In this document: piece after piece, positions 26,953 to 39,011 of the stretch
Layout: the number at the start of each line of letters is the position of its first letter
How positions within the stretch are numbered: position 1 is the first letter of the stretch
Position numbers and translations under genes: made by a program
The notes under the pieces: generated by a model
Databases searched by the model: none
Seen by the model: only the letters and a program-made list of their open reading frames with translations
What the model was told of the DNA's origin: nothing
From: Lagopus muta
Lineage: Eukaryota; Chordata; Aves; Galliformes; Phasianidae
DNA length: 64,000 bases
Assembly (NCBI RefSeq): GCF_023343835.1
Contig: NC_064443.1
Coordinates: 4,092,001-4,156,000, forward strand
Direction: 5' to 3'

Positions 26953-26988
26953 TGCTCTTACTTATCTATCTGCTCTTACTTATCTATC
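26953..26988 (+). repeat. 18-bp perfect tandem duplication
   Basis: TGCTCTTACTTATCTATC occurs twice back to back with no mismatch, indicating a recent local duplication. Confidence 0.92.
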
Positions 26989-27530
26989 CAGAGTAACATA
27001 AAACCATTAAAAAAAAAAGTGAATGGATTACTATTAGCTGATTTATGCTGTTTTTCCCAACAAATCACATTCCAGAAAGGAGCATAGCTGTAATATTTCA
27101 CAAGGACAGAAATTAATTTTTTCTGTACAAGATAAGAACATTTTTATATAGCAAGATTTAATGATCTATCCTTGACCTTCAGCACTTTTTTTTTCCTGGC
27201 TTTAATTGCACCAGATAAAATGCCCCAGCAGCAAATGAATGCCCAGCTATGCTCTTGGCATTCACTATACATGGCTTCACTACTAACGAGGGAGTGACAC
27301 TGCTTTTGACAGCTTTGCCCTGTAGGATTTTTTTCTGTGAACTATATTTGTACACTCTAGTCTGTGAGCCATGAGAAATATTAGCAATACAAAATTTTTC
27401 TTGACTTTCTTATATGACAGGAGAATTAGGAGAAGACTTGTAGTAATTTGAAATGAAGACTTAGTATCCCATGCTATACTGTGAGCAAAATCAGGAAGGC
27501 AGTCTTAAACAAGCTGTTTGGTGCAAGCAT

Positions 27531-27575
27531 GTGTGCTGCACTGCATTTTGTATTTTTATATGCAGTGCAGCATAC
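27531..27575. other. Perfect 16-bp-stem hairpin
   Basis: GTGTGCTGCACTGCAT (27531-27546) pairs with ATGCAGTGCAGCATAC (27560-27575) across a 13-base T-rich loop: fifteen Watson-Crick pairs and one G-T. The stem stops abruptly at the second pair outside. It is shorter than a standard microRNA precursor stem (about 30 bp) but notable in low-complexity surroundings. It could be a small inverted repeat from a dead transposon or a chance palindrome. No terminal repeats or target duplications are evident. Confidence 0.75.
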
Positions 27576-28072
27576 TGAGAGATTGATGAAAGATGAGTGG
27601 TATTGGCTCAAGAAAACCTGAGGGCCAGTGTGATGTGCTATAAGATGCCACTGTAAATGATCACAACAGTCTTAAAGAGGAAGTTTCAGATACATTAAGC
27701 TTTTCAAATGGAACACCCTCTGAATATCAGATATTGAATGAGATGAAATATAGGAAATTTTATGCATAAAATGAAAACTAAGACTCTCATGCTTTCTCTT
27801 CATGAAGATATTGGTATAGAAGAGACCTTAAGTAAAACATGGCAGACCTATACTCAAAACCGCTGCCAGATTTTCATATGAGTAAAGCTATTGTCAACAC
27901 TTCTAGGCTGTCCAGGGGCTTTCTCCCATACCTTCACCACAGTGAAGTAGGGTATAAAGGCATATATGGAGATACTCTCTTCAGGTTACACAAAAACTTA
28001 TTATGAAGAAATTTTGGCATGGAGATTATGTAGATAGCATGTGAACTTAAATGTAGCTAGAACATAAATATC

Positions 28073-28101
28073 TTTTTTTTTTTTTTTTTTTTTTCCCCCC
28101 C
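28073..28101. repeat. T22 run followed by C7
   Basis: Uninterrupted 22 T then 7 C on the plus strand, a pure pyrimidine run of 29. On the minus strand this is G7A22. It is likely length-unstable and assembly-sensitive. Confidence 0.9.
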
Positions 28102-29649
28102 TGTTGTTTGAGACTATTTTGGAACAGCAGCAGGAAAACTGACACTGTATTTCATAGCTCAATTTATCATAAAACCAGATATAACCAGAGTGAAAATCAA
28201 AGAAAAAGAATGTTTCTATGTATTAACATGGATTTAATGAGCTGGAGTTCATTTTTAAGCAACATTCACATGCCATACAGACAATTTTAACCTTCAATGC
28301 TGCTCTTGCTCCTCTACCGTGCTTTAATCTTATTTCTGCACACATTATGTAATCTTTGTTCTCACCATTGTCTCACACCAACGTGCAGGTAGAACCTGCT
28401 GTACTCTTTCATTTTGCCTGTGGGCCTACTAAGTAGTAGTTCTCTTCTGCTTCTTTGCAAGCAGCTGACCTGATACTCCTGCCTCCAACATGACAAGCCA
28501 CGTGCAATGCTTTGCTTTATTACTTCAGAGTTTCTCACACAAATTTTTACTGGTAGGTGAAAAAACAAAGACATTTGCATGGAAAATTTGTATGTAATAA
28601 TTTGTTAGGCATTTAGAGCACTTTTCCAAAACTCTTCTTTCATCAGTGGGGGCAAGTAGGGGTGAACAGGCCAAGCTGGAGAGGAGAATTAGAAAGAAAA
28701 GATGTAAGGGAAAAGGAATATAGTAGAGGAAAAACTGATTTTGTTTGAGATTGGTTGGGGGGTTCAAACAGTATTATTCTATTTTTAATGCTAACTATAC
28801 AGCACATGCAATAAATAGAGTTTATCAAGAAAGTCTGGGTATGGTCTCTACGTTTCTCTCCAGTAAAGTGAGAGAGAGTCAGAGTTCTGCATTAGTTTCT
28901 GCTGCATCTAGCAGATGACAATACTCTCAATTTATCAGGCAGTAACTAAAAATGCTCTGTAATTCCAAGTATTTCCCTCAGATATAAATACATATGTATG
29001 TATGAGTAATAATTTATTTCTCTGCTTTTGTTACTAACCAAGGATGTCTTATCAGTGCAGCTCTGCCATGATTTCCTCTTATCCTGTTTTATTTGTGAAG
29101 TGCAAAAGAATGGTAACAATGCTATCAACATTTTCCTGCCTTTATGTTTGGTTAATTATAAGATTACAAGAAGATCAGGCCGAGCTTCTTCACACTGCAA
29201 TAAAGCCCACAGTGCATTAGCCTTTATACTACAGAATTTAAGGGAAAAGGTTAATATAAAACTCAGAGTTGAGATAGCAAAGAATATTGGAAGTGACATG
29301 TTGGCCATGAGCTCTGCTTTGGGCTCTGGGGAAAAAAAAATAGAACAAGGTTAGTTCTAACCTTGAAATTAACCTTTTTCTATTTTTTTCTTCAGCTGGA
29401 AGACCACCTACAGGCCAAGATGTCGCCTTTAATTTTTTGTGTGTATTTCAAACATAGACTTTGTCCCACTTTTATGGTTTAGTCTTTGGAGCTATCCAGT
29501 ATGAAGTGGCCACTGTGCTCATTAGACTGTTTAACTTGGACTGTAGGAAAGATTAAACATTTGTGGTAGAACTCTTGCTCTGTTTCAGCAGAACCAAATG
29601 TGTTTGTCTTGTATTCACCATGCTGTTTGTTTTTTTTCTCTTGTAAGCC

Positions 29650-29690
29650 TTTTTTTTTTTTTTTAATTTTTTTTTTTTTTTAAATTTTTT
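29650..29690. repeat. T-rich run T15-AA-T15-AAA-T6
   Basis: Long T homopolymers broken by two short A runs. Simple sequence with no associated element recognised. Confidence 0.9.
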
Positions 29691-32600
29691 CCTGGCTATT
29701 TGTTCCTTGTCATTTGCAGTACTCTGATTTCATTTGTTCAGCTCTTGGCATAATATCCTAATATAGTCAGCTGCCTCAATGAATATGTGGAATTTCTGCA
29801 ATTTGAGTAAATATCAATAGACTATTGAACTTTTATATTATGCATACTTGTAATCAAGTCAACTGCTAGAGAATTTGCACATCTATGCACTTAGATGTGG
29901 AAAAAATAGTCTGTTCGTGTAATTAAAGTCTATATCATATTGCACAAAAAGGCCAAATTAAGGTTTAATACCAACACTTCCTATTTGTTTAGTGCTTGAC
30001 TTTGCAACCTAAATACCACTTCGGGTGAAAATATTCTTCATTAATAAGGCTCGTAGGTACTAAAAGTAGAGTAATGGAGGGGTATTGAGCTTTCTCTATT
30101 ATCGTAAACTTTATATCAGGATAGGGACCTCCAAGAAGCAACAACAGGGTCTTGAGGGAGAGGAAGATGTAATATAAGTAGATGGAAAGGGTTTACGGTT
30201 AGAGGAAAGTGTGTTTTGAGGAGAGTGGAGTCTGGAGACTCCATAGAGACTCTCTCCATACAGAGAGAGGTAATGGCAAGGAGAAGATTTACTAGCTCAG
30301 TTGCATTCTACTTCAAACTCTGGTTCTGCTTTTCTATGTTACTTTCCATGTTTGCTCTTCATCTGATTTTAATTGTGGAGATGCTCAGGGCAAGAATAGT
30401 TTCATGCTGTATTTTTGATGCCTTGGATCATCACTACAAAGTCGTATCTATTAAACTGAGATAGAGTGATATTGTATATGGAAGCCAAGAAGAGAAATGC
30501 AGCTTGAAACAGGTATGACTGAATTCTGGAACGTGCTGGAAATAATAAGAACAATTTATTTCCAAATAGTACATCTGTAGGCCAAAAATGTGAAAGAGAT
30601 TGCGAATGTGAAATTAAGACTTTTTGTTATCGTTGTTGTATTGATATCACAGTGCTGCACAAGCTTCAAACTTCAGAATTTCTTCAAATTGGCATCAGTA
30701 CACACTAAGGAAAATTACACTTTTGTATAGAAACTAAATTGATTCTGAGTTAAAAATGGAGGGGTGAGTTAAAAAGGAAAAGCTAAAGAAATCATAAAGA
30801 AAAAGATCTACATTTTACAGAGAAAAGATAATGTCTAAGTCAAAAACTGTCTTAGTCAGCATGAAGTCAGAGAAGCTGAAACCAGAGAGAAGATGGAAAA
30901 GTGCTGCCGTTGCAGTGCGAGTGACCAGAACTATAGACGAAGAATGATAATTGTGCTGCAATTAGGCCATTTCAAAAAGAAATTTAAAGTTCGAGAAACT
31001 GTAAAAAATTATAAAATAAATGAAAACTTGAAGGGATTTGAGCTATTTGTGTTCTTATCTCTCTTACTTGGGATGGAAGGTTAGACAAAGTATGCTGACA
31101 ACAAAACAGAGTAGAGCTTTCTCTGATTGCTCCAGTATGTAAAGCAGCAGCCCGTATACTGGCAATTCATAGCATTTCATGACAATGATAGCTTTCTGGG
31201 GTTTTGTTTTTATTGTTGATTTTATTTTTTTGATGTTTGTTTTCTTTTTCATCGGATGGATGTGTCTAATGTACAGTTTATGTACAGTGATCATAGTGTA
31301 GTGACATGGTCCGCATGAAAAATTTCCTATTTTGCATTTTTCTTATTTAGATGTAACCAGGGCATAAGTAATTGTTAAATCAATGGCAACACCACTGAAT
31401 ATGTCACAAGCCTCTGGCTGAGAGAAGAAACTTTCTGAACTTTTCCTGCTCTTCCAGTCCCCATTCACATTTCTTAACCCTATCAGTCCACTAAATTTCA
31501 CTGAGAAGGTTATCTTTTGTTGTTTTTGCCTTTCTCTTTAACGCATATTTATGCCATGTCTTAGTTTTTTCCACCTTCTGTATCTTCTCTAAAATAAGAG
31601 CCATTCTTTTTCTTTTAAAGTGCTGTGTATTTTCCAGTTTCCGGATTGCTCATTATATGCCTTCTTGCCAAAAACTTCAATTTTCCTTCGTGAAGATCCA
31701 ACTGAAAAGGAATCAGCTAAAAAAACCTGACAATACTCAATCTTCTTTCTCAGAAAAAGATGCAGGCATCGCATTCATCACTAGGCTCCGGTATAGGTAC
31801 CTACCAATTTTGAGGGGTTTCAAAATGAGGATAATTTATCAGAAATAAACCATTTTCACCAGCTTACAGCATCATTTGACTTGATTAGCAATAGCACCAA
31901 TGAGTGGTTACTTGCATCATCTGTTCTACTGTTTCCTGCCTTTCAGAATGATAGCCTCTATTTAAAATACTCAAGTCCAGGAAGGTGTGATCAGCTTCTC
32001 TCTAGTGTCTGACACACTCATTCTCTTCCCCTTATTTCATGCTCTAGTTTGTTTTCTAATTCGGTTCTGCCAGTAGAAGCTACTTCCTCCTTGTGATAGA
32101 GAAGCTGTAATGATAATTGTCTTTTGCAAAGCAATTCAAGGTAACTAATCAGAATAATGATAGCAGCAGCTGCGACTTCTAATGAAGTTAGAAACTGTCA
32201 ACTTGATGATAATCATTGTCTTAAAAAAATTAATAATTCAGTCTAATAAATTATCATAATCAGTGCACAATGGGCCCTACATTCTTTGCCACTTTTGGGG
32301 GGACGCATAGGAGTTCTCTCATTTTCTGACTGGTGTATCAAAAGCTATGTTTAATAACTGTACAACTGTGCTTGCTGTCTGAAACCTCAGCGCTCAAATA
32401 CCATCCATAAAGCACTGGACCGTGTGTTCTGCCAAGTGTACTGTGCTAGGTAGTTCCAGCAACTCTCACCCTTCCAGCCTAATTACTTCACACATCATAA
32501 GAATCTAACTGATTTAGGGCACACGTGGAAAGGAGTCAAAGGATCTTTTCTTTAACTGGAATGACTAGTAGGTGGGATAGGGATTGAAACATGTAGATAA

Positions 32601-35600
32601 AAAATTGTCAAATTTGGTAACTTGCTTGCCTGCGTTCTGGCTTCAAAAGTGGTGTATGATGTTGACTGTAGCAGGAAGGAAAACTGTCCCTAAAATTACA
32701 GCTTGGACCTTGTGTTAACTTCATTATACTTTGAGAGGTCCCCCCGTGATATCAGCCAGCTTTCCTGTGCCCCATGCGAACTACAGAGGTCACGTGAAAT
32801 GTAACTTAGTTGCAGGGTAATGTGTTATCCCCCAAACACTGGAGCAGTTGAAGGAACCACACAAGAATCCCAAGAAGTGTAGTCTCAGAATAAAATACTT
32901 CACCAGCAAAACTGCACAGAGTTTTTTCAAGTGTAAGCAGATCACTGCTGAGAACATCTGCTAACATGAATGACATTTCATTCTTCTCTTGCTACTTCTT
33001 TTCCTGTCCTTCGTTGTCATCCCTGCAAGCATTATGGAGCTTAAATGAAGCTTTTTTCCATGGGTTGTCAAGAAAGTGGAATTATATGTGTAGAATGAGA
33101 GATGTCTCCAACATGAAGCCCAAACTGCCGTATAAATATTTCACCTATGGGTTACAAACTGGCTACTGACCTTCTGAATGATGCAGCCCAGTATTCTCTC
33201 CTAAACAAATGCAGGTAGGTAATATGCTGGCTTATTGAAGGCTCAAGTGAGTCTGCATTGACTTGTGATGATGAGTCTCCTTTGAAATCCTAAATTAGGC
33301 TGTTTCCAGTGTAAACAATCTGTCTTTAGCTGGAGATACATACAAAGATGCTTTGAGGAAGATCCTACTGCTCTTGCAGTATCGTGCTGAGAGTATTTTG
33401 TGCTTTTCCCAACAGATCATGCTGTTATTACTGCAAATATTTGCTCTAAAGAATAGCAAACAAAGTTCTGGAAGACTGTAAGAAAAAAGCCATAGCTAAT
33501 ATTAAAGGAATGTCCTCCTGAGGCACTATCTAGTTTTCCCCCAGATTCTTTTTTAGCCTTCAGCCAAAATTATGTGTGAATCTGAATTCTGTTTCTGAAT
33601 AAAAAAGAAATATAACAGGTGTAGAAATCTCTCTTATTTGTATGATGGCTCAAAGGACTGAATGCTGTTTGCTGCCATATATGAACAGAAGAAAATACTT
33701 CTCCCAGAAACTGCACAACTTAACAGTAAAAAAGTAAGTAATAAGCAAGAGATTATGATCTCCATTTTCAAAACAAAGGAAGAGAAGCAGCTTTTCCCTT
33801 CCTATAATAGTAATCTGTTGGACCTGGGAGCCAAATTTCAGGCTTAAGTCATCCAATCGTCATATACATCTGTGTTAGGATGCTCTTTTCTCTGGCACAC
33901 TGTGTAAGTAAAAAAATATTCTAATGCAATGTTCAGCTATAGACAATCACAATAATCTATAAATTATAAAAGGTTCTTTTGATTTATATGTAACTTTAAC
34001 CATTTATTTATAGACTTATAAGCACAAAACTGGTTTCAAAATGAGGATAAATTCAATAATTGCTATTTTGTAATTTAAAATAAATTTAGACATAGAACAA
34101 AAATAGATCCTCTCAGACTGGGTATTACTGCCAAAGAACATCAATGTGTTTGTATTTCAAAATAGTGAGCTCAACGCTCCCCAACATGCATGCCTCAGGA
34201 AGGAGATTCTAATAATCTTGAAAATACTATTTGACTTGTTAGGGGCGTGACTTTTAAAGACCATGCTTTCAAATTTATTTAATTGCAATTACCATGGTTA
34301 GACATTCATTTCGAGTCTTTAATGAAAGCTGAAATTCCCATGTAATCACTTAGTTTCAGTAGCTGGGCTTTAAGAATATACTGTAAATGCAAAACTCATG
34401 ATACACCATAAAGACTGGTAAGGTTTCAGAATTAATCAGAGATCACAGATGAACTGATTGCTAGTTCATCTTATCTTTATCTCTTTGCTGGAAGAAATTA
34501 ACTTCAGTGGCAGCACAGAAGATACTTCATTATTGTCTGAGGAACTATTTCTGCTTATACAAAACTTAATACAGTGCTCTGCCTCCTCCTGATTTCCTCT
34601 TTGAAACAACTTGAGCTCCACCTAAATTCAATGAACTGTTTGGGTTTTTTATGCTTTTTGTTCTTTCTGTCCATTCTGCAAAGGCCCACATCCATGCGGT
34701 TGTGAAGCCCTACTAGAGAACAGTAGGGAAAAGTATTTTGGTTACCTAAATGGATCTTTCTACCACTAATATCTGTGATTCTCATTTTGTCATCTTCTAT
34801 CTCCAGTTCTTAAAGCAGCTCCCTAATTATAGCACAGCTGTTAGGATGAAGGTTGTTTAAGTATTCTGACATTTTCCCAAGTCTATTGAATAGATTTAAT
34901 AATTAGACAATGGGATTTTTCTATTCCTGCCCACTCGCACCCTCTTCACTGACTGTTGCTTGTGGTTCTATTATTATCTGGCATATTCTAACAATGTTCT
35001 TCCTTTCAGAGGATCTTGAAGCAGGCAGAAAAGTATCAGAGAAGTAATTCAAATGACTGAGCAAAAGGCAGAAAGAAAGGACAATGAACCTTATGTTCAT
35101 TTCACCACATAAACAATTCCAAAATGCCTCATGCCTTAACATACCATTCTCAAGTAATACAGTGTTACGTGTCCATATTCAGAGCTAGAATGAAGTCCCC
35201 TCTTTGTTGCTGTTCCTACAAAGAGAACGGACTGGGATGATTTCTGTGGATGAATAAGCACTGTACTAGTAATTTCAAATGTTATGGAATATATGCAGTA
35301 GGATTCTATTGATTTGACTTCTCATCTGCTCACAGTGCTTATTTGAGTATCTTCTAACTCAAAGTCATGGTCCAAGAAGTCCAGACTGATAGAAAGAATA
35401 TGCTGAGTGCGCTACACAACATATTAAACATCAATATCCGTCATGCACAATTATTTGGGAAGTTAATGTTCTGTAAGTCTTACAAAATATCACAGATAAA
35501 GCAACCACATCAAGTCTATTTCTCAGTATTGTTTCAGTTGTTTAAAAGTGTCTAATGTATAGTTCATGCAGTGAAACATACAAGGACAGAAATTTATCAG

Positions 35601-37299
35601 TCTACATATTGTTCTCATCTTCCACAGTGTTCCTTAGTCACCAGCAATGTAATCTCTGAGGCTATTGAATCCATACAGGGAAATTGCGCCCTCAGTCACA
35701 CGTCAGGCTAGTAGTTCCTCCAGACAATGGAGCCAGTGAGAAATTAAGTGAACACTGAAAGTAGGAGTATTTCTTGTTTCTGTTCTGTTATAGCTAAAAG
35801 TATCATGCAATATAACTTGTAAATAGGAAAAAAAAAAAGTGTGTTTTTTTAAAATTGCAAAAAATCTGCATGCTCTCTCCCTTTGTCGTACAGTCTAAGT
35901 CAGCTAAAGTATTAAATGCAAGGAAAAGGGTAAAGATTTCCTGAATTCAGTTTACAAAACTTTGATCTAATTCCACAGACACAAAACTAGGATTTTAGAA
36001 TGGAAATTATGGGAAAGATTAGGGGTCAAAAGAAAAATTTACCTTCAAAAGCCTGGTTGGTACATGTCTTTATACCAATTTTTACCAAGCTGACGAGAAA
36101 TTCAGATTTAAAGTATGTGGGGAAAATAATACATATGAAAGAGAGACTACTTTTAGATAGAAATGAGATGCATTCTCCTACAGTGAAAGGGCTGCTACGT
36201 GGTGCTGTTAACCTCTAACCAATGTTTCTTGAGACTGCATTGTTTATGACCCCAGATTGTGCTGCTCTTTCTCAGTTCTGCCCATAGGAATATGTGCTTC
36301 ACTTCCTTTGAGTACAAAAGGAGAACTTTTCACTGTCGTGACACAACCTTGAGTCTGAAAGAGGTCTCCCAGTGAGCTCCTTGAACCTGTGACCAGTTAC
36401 TAGATGTTAATAAATGAATGTAATTAATTTTCTTAGGATTTGAACTTTGACCTTTCAGCAGAAGTTGAACAGTTCCTTGAATATGAATTATACTACAACT
36501 GGTATCACCTAAAACAATGCTTCTCTGACAAGGAAAATGTTAGTAGAAACCTAATGTAGTCAGTTCTATCTGTTGATACAAACGACCTAAAAAAAAAGGA
36601 CATCTCACTGTAAGGTGATCAGTAGAACTGAAGGCACTGATTGAATTCCCACTGAATTTACTGGCAGGAGATTTTGGTAATGCTTAGAGAAGACTTGTAC
36701 TGTGAAAATCCTTTATGCAGGTTCTATAGCTCACTTGATCATCCCCAGATGTAAGTTCAATGTGCTAATTAATCATAATTCCAAAAGCTTTTGATACATG
36801 CCAAATGAAGGACAACACTTTGTATTCTAAATGGGGTACATCAGCCCTTAAAAAGATTTACAGAATTCATGAAATTGATTGTGAGGTTTTTAGGAGTTAA
36901 GATAAGGCAGGTTTGAATAGATGTTCTCTTAAATTATGCTCAAAAGAGCTTGTGTATGGAAGGGAGGGAGAAATATAGGCCCTTTCCTACCCTGGAGGTT
37001 AGTTATCTACATGTTGTTAGTAAGACTAGATACAGTACTACTGGCAGTACAGCATCTGAGGCTGACATTAACGGATACGCAGGAAGTTGTGGGTATACTT
37101 ATAAGTTGATTAAAAAGGGAATGTATTATTCCAGTATTTTGAAGTAGAGAGCTGTACAGAGCAGTATGGATCAGCTAATTGGAAACTGAAAGAAAAATAG
37201 TTCTTGATTTGTTTCCCTGGATTCAAGAGAAGCACTGTATAATCAGAAGGAGGAATAAGGAGAATTTCCATCCTTTATTGGATGTGAGGGTAAACATAG

Positions 37300-38741
37300 T
37301 GATGAAAATGAGTATAAGCCTGAGGTACTTAATTCCTTCTTTGCTTGAGTATTTATTAGTAAGGCTAATTGTTCTTTGAGTACCCAGCCCTCTGAGTTGG
37401 AAGACAGTGATAGAGAGGGAAATAAATAACCTAATTTAATGGGAAACTGGATGACCTCCTACATCATTTGAACATTCAGAAGTCTGTGGGGCCAGATGAG
37501 ATTAATCCAAAAGTGCAGAAGGAGCTGATGAAAGTGCACACTGAGCCACATTCAGTTGTTCATCAGTCCTGTATAACTGAAGAGGTCCTGGTTGACTAGA
37601 GGGTGGCAAATGTGACTCCAATCTATAACAAAGGCAGAAAGGAGTATTTAGGAAATTATAGGCCTGCCAGTCTAACCTTGGTACTGGAGAAGGGTGTGGA
37701 GCAGGTCATCATCATATAGCACATGTGGGGCAATCCAGATGAAGCCAGCATGGATTTATGAAAGATAGGTCCTTCCTGACTGATCTGATCTCTTTCTAAA
37801 ACAAGATGATTCCTTAAACATAAGGAAGAACTTTTTCTCCCAGAGAGTGGTCAGACACTGGAATGGCCTGCTCAGGAATGTGGTGGTGTCACCATCCCTG
37901 GAAGTTTTCAAGAGGCATCTGGATGAGGAGCTACAAGATATGGCTTAGTGGAAGTAATGGTAATGAGAGGATGGCTGGACTAGATGATCTTGCAGGTTGT
38001 TCCCAGCCTTGTGTTTCTGTGATTCTATGATCTTCTTTGTAGATGAGGGGATGTTGTTTACATGGATTTCAGTAAAGAATTTGACAATGTCTCCTCTGGA
38101 TTGTCCTGGAGAATTTGGCTGCTTGTGGCTTGGACAGATGTATAGTTTGCTGGGTCAAGAACTGTATGGATGGCCTGACTTGCAGGCACGGTGAATGGAG
38201 TTCAGTCCAGTTGGTAGCTGTTCACCAGAGCCATTCACTAGGACTTAGCGCTGGGACCGTTTTTGTTTAACATCTTTATCAATGATTTGGATAATAGGGA
38301 TTGAGTGACCCTTAGTAGCATGCAGATGATACAAAGTTAGGCAGGACTGTTGTTTTGCTGGATGGTAGGATAGTTTTGCAGAGTGGCTGGAAATTTTCTT
38401 GACAGAAAAGGACCTGAGAGTGTGCTCAGGTGGCCAAGAAGGCTAGAACCATCCTGGCCTTTATAAGAAGTACTGTGGCCAGACGGACTAGGAAAGTGAT
38501 TGTCCCCTGTACATCACTGTGGTGAGAGCACACCTTGAATACTGCATTCAGATTTCTGCACTACAAGAAGGATACTGAGTTGTTCCGGTATGTACAGAGA
38601 AGAGTAGCAAAGCTAATGAAAGGATTAGAAAACAAGACATATGAGGAGCACCTGAAAGAACCGGAGTTATTCAGCCTGGAGAAGAGGAGGCTGAGGGGAG
38701 ACCTCATCACTCTCTTCAACAACCTGAAAGGAGGTTGCTAG
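37300..38741 (+). pseudogene. Decayed CR1 ORF2 (reverse transcriptase) remnant
   Basis: CR1 ORF2 encodes an endonuclease-reverse transcriptase that copies CR1 RNA at the insertion site. Recognisable pieces in order are V-L-N-S-F-F-A (37325-37345, then a TGA), K-S-V-G-P-D (37480-37497), V-A-N-V-T-P-I-Y (37603-37626) and G-N-Y-R-P-A-S-L-T (37651-37677). After the nested insert come D-V-V-Y-M-D-F-S-K (38050-38076, RT motif A with its aspartate), A-D-D-T-K codons (38322-38336, RT catalytic motif C) and [14 protein letters not shown] (38667-38708). The frame shifts near 37430, an in-frame TAG lies at 37597-37599, and the final TAG is at 38739-38741. The endonuclease domain and the ORF start are missing. 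This is a dead copy; the catalytic codons survive only as sequence. Confidence 0.88.
37814..38030 (+). mobile_element. Nested CR1 LINE 3' end, younger
   Basis: A 217-bp 5'-truncated CR1 3' UTR inserted in the RT region of the older copy, in the same orientation. It begins at ACATAAGGAAGAACTTTTTC, runs through GGAGCTACAAGATATGGCTT and ends in a clean octamer tail, TTTCTGTGATTCTATGA. Host CR1 sequence resumes directly after it (GTAGATGAGGGGATGTTG). It shares diagnostic segments with the copy at 61689-61929, so both probably belong to one subfamily. No clear target-site duplication is seen, which is usual for CR1. Confidence 0.92.
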
Positions 38742-39011
38742 TCAGGTGACAAGAGATAGGACACAAGGAAACAGTCTCAAGTAGTACCAGGGAGGCTTAT
38801 ATTGAATATCAAGAAGAATTTTTAGTAGAGAAGGTGATCGAGCATTGGAATGGGCTGTCCAGGGAAGGGGTAGAGTACCCATCCCTGGAAGTGTTTGAGG
38901 TATGTGAGCATGCTACTAAGGGATGTGGTTTAGTAATGGGGCTCAGTAGGTCAGGCTATTGTTGGACTTCATGACATTGAAGGCCTTTTCCAACCTAGAT
39001 GTCTCTGGTTC

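Larger units (their letters stand above)
26609..37199. other. Unique AT-rich DNA, no gene seen
   Basis: No coding gene is recognised over more than 10 kb. The stretch holds an 18-bp duplication (26953-26988), a 16-bp-stem hairpin (27531-27575), T-rich runs (28073-28101, 29650-29690), and an AT-rich TAAT-rich patch at 32110-32280 that resembles homeodomain-bound non-coding elements. A strong polypyrimidine-AG at about 29375-29395 precedes a 29-codon open stretch, but there is no matching upstream exon. Confidence 0.5.
37200..39011 (+). mobile_element. Old CR1 LINE with ORF2 remnant, interrupted by a younger CR1
   Basis: This is the longest transposon in the window, about 1.6 kb after removing the nested insert. 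It runs from the upstream reverse transcriptase region through the ORF2 C-terminus into the 3' UTR. The end shows GGCCTTTTCCAACCTAGATG and a worn tail near 39000. The start is set where CR1-like protein similarity fades; it is convincing from about 37300 and approximate above that. A second CR1 (37814-38030) splits the RT region. Internal deletions between about 38345 and 38425 remove sequence expected between the RT palm and the C-terminal segment. There are many stops and frameshifts, so it is inactive. Confidence 0.9.

Noticed and set aside
28073..28101. Long T run as a poly(A) tail of a minus-strand processed pseudogene
   Set aside because: No gene-like sequence is recognisable on the side where the body would lie, and no target duplication was found.
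29028..29354. 108-codon plus-strand open frame
   Set aside because: No known motif, no splice or promoter context, and AT-rich codon content like its surroundings.
29392..29490. Possible terminal exon after a strong polypyrimidine-AG
   Set aside because: The acceptor looks good, but only about 29 codons follow before a stop, no partner exon is visible, and T-rich tracts make such acceptors common here.
38535..38741. 68-codon open frame with a protein-like C-terminus
   Set aside because: It is the C-terminal end of CR1 ORF2 in a dead copy, so it is annotated as part of the CR1 pseudogene and not as a host gene.
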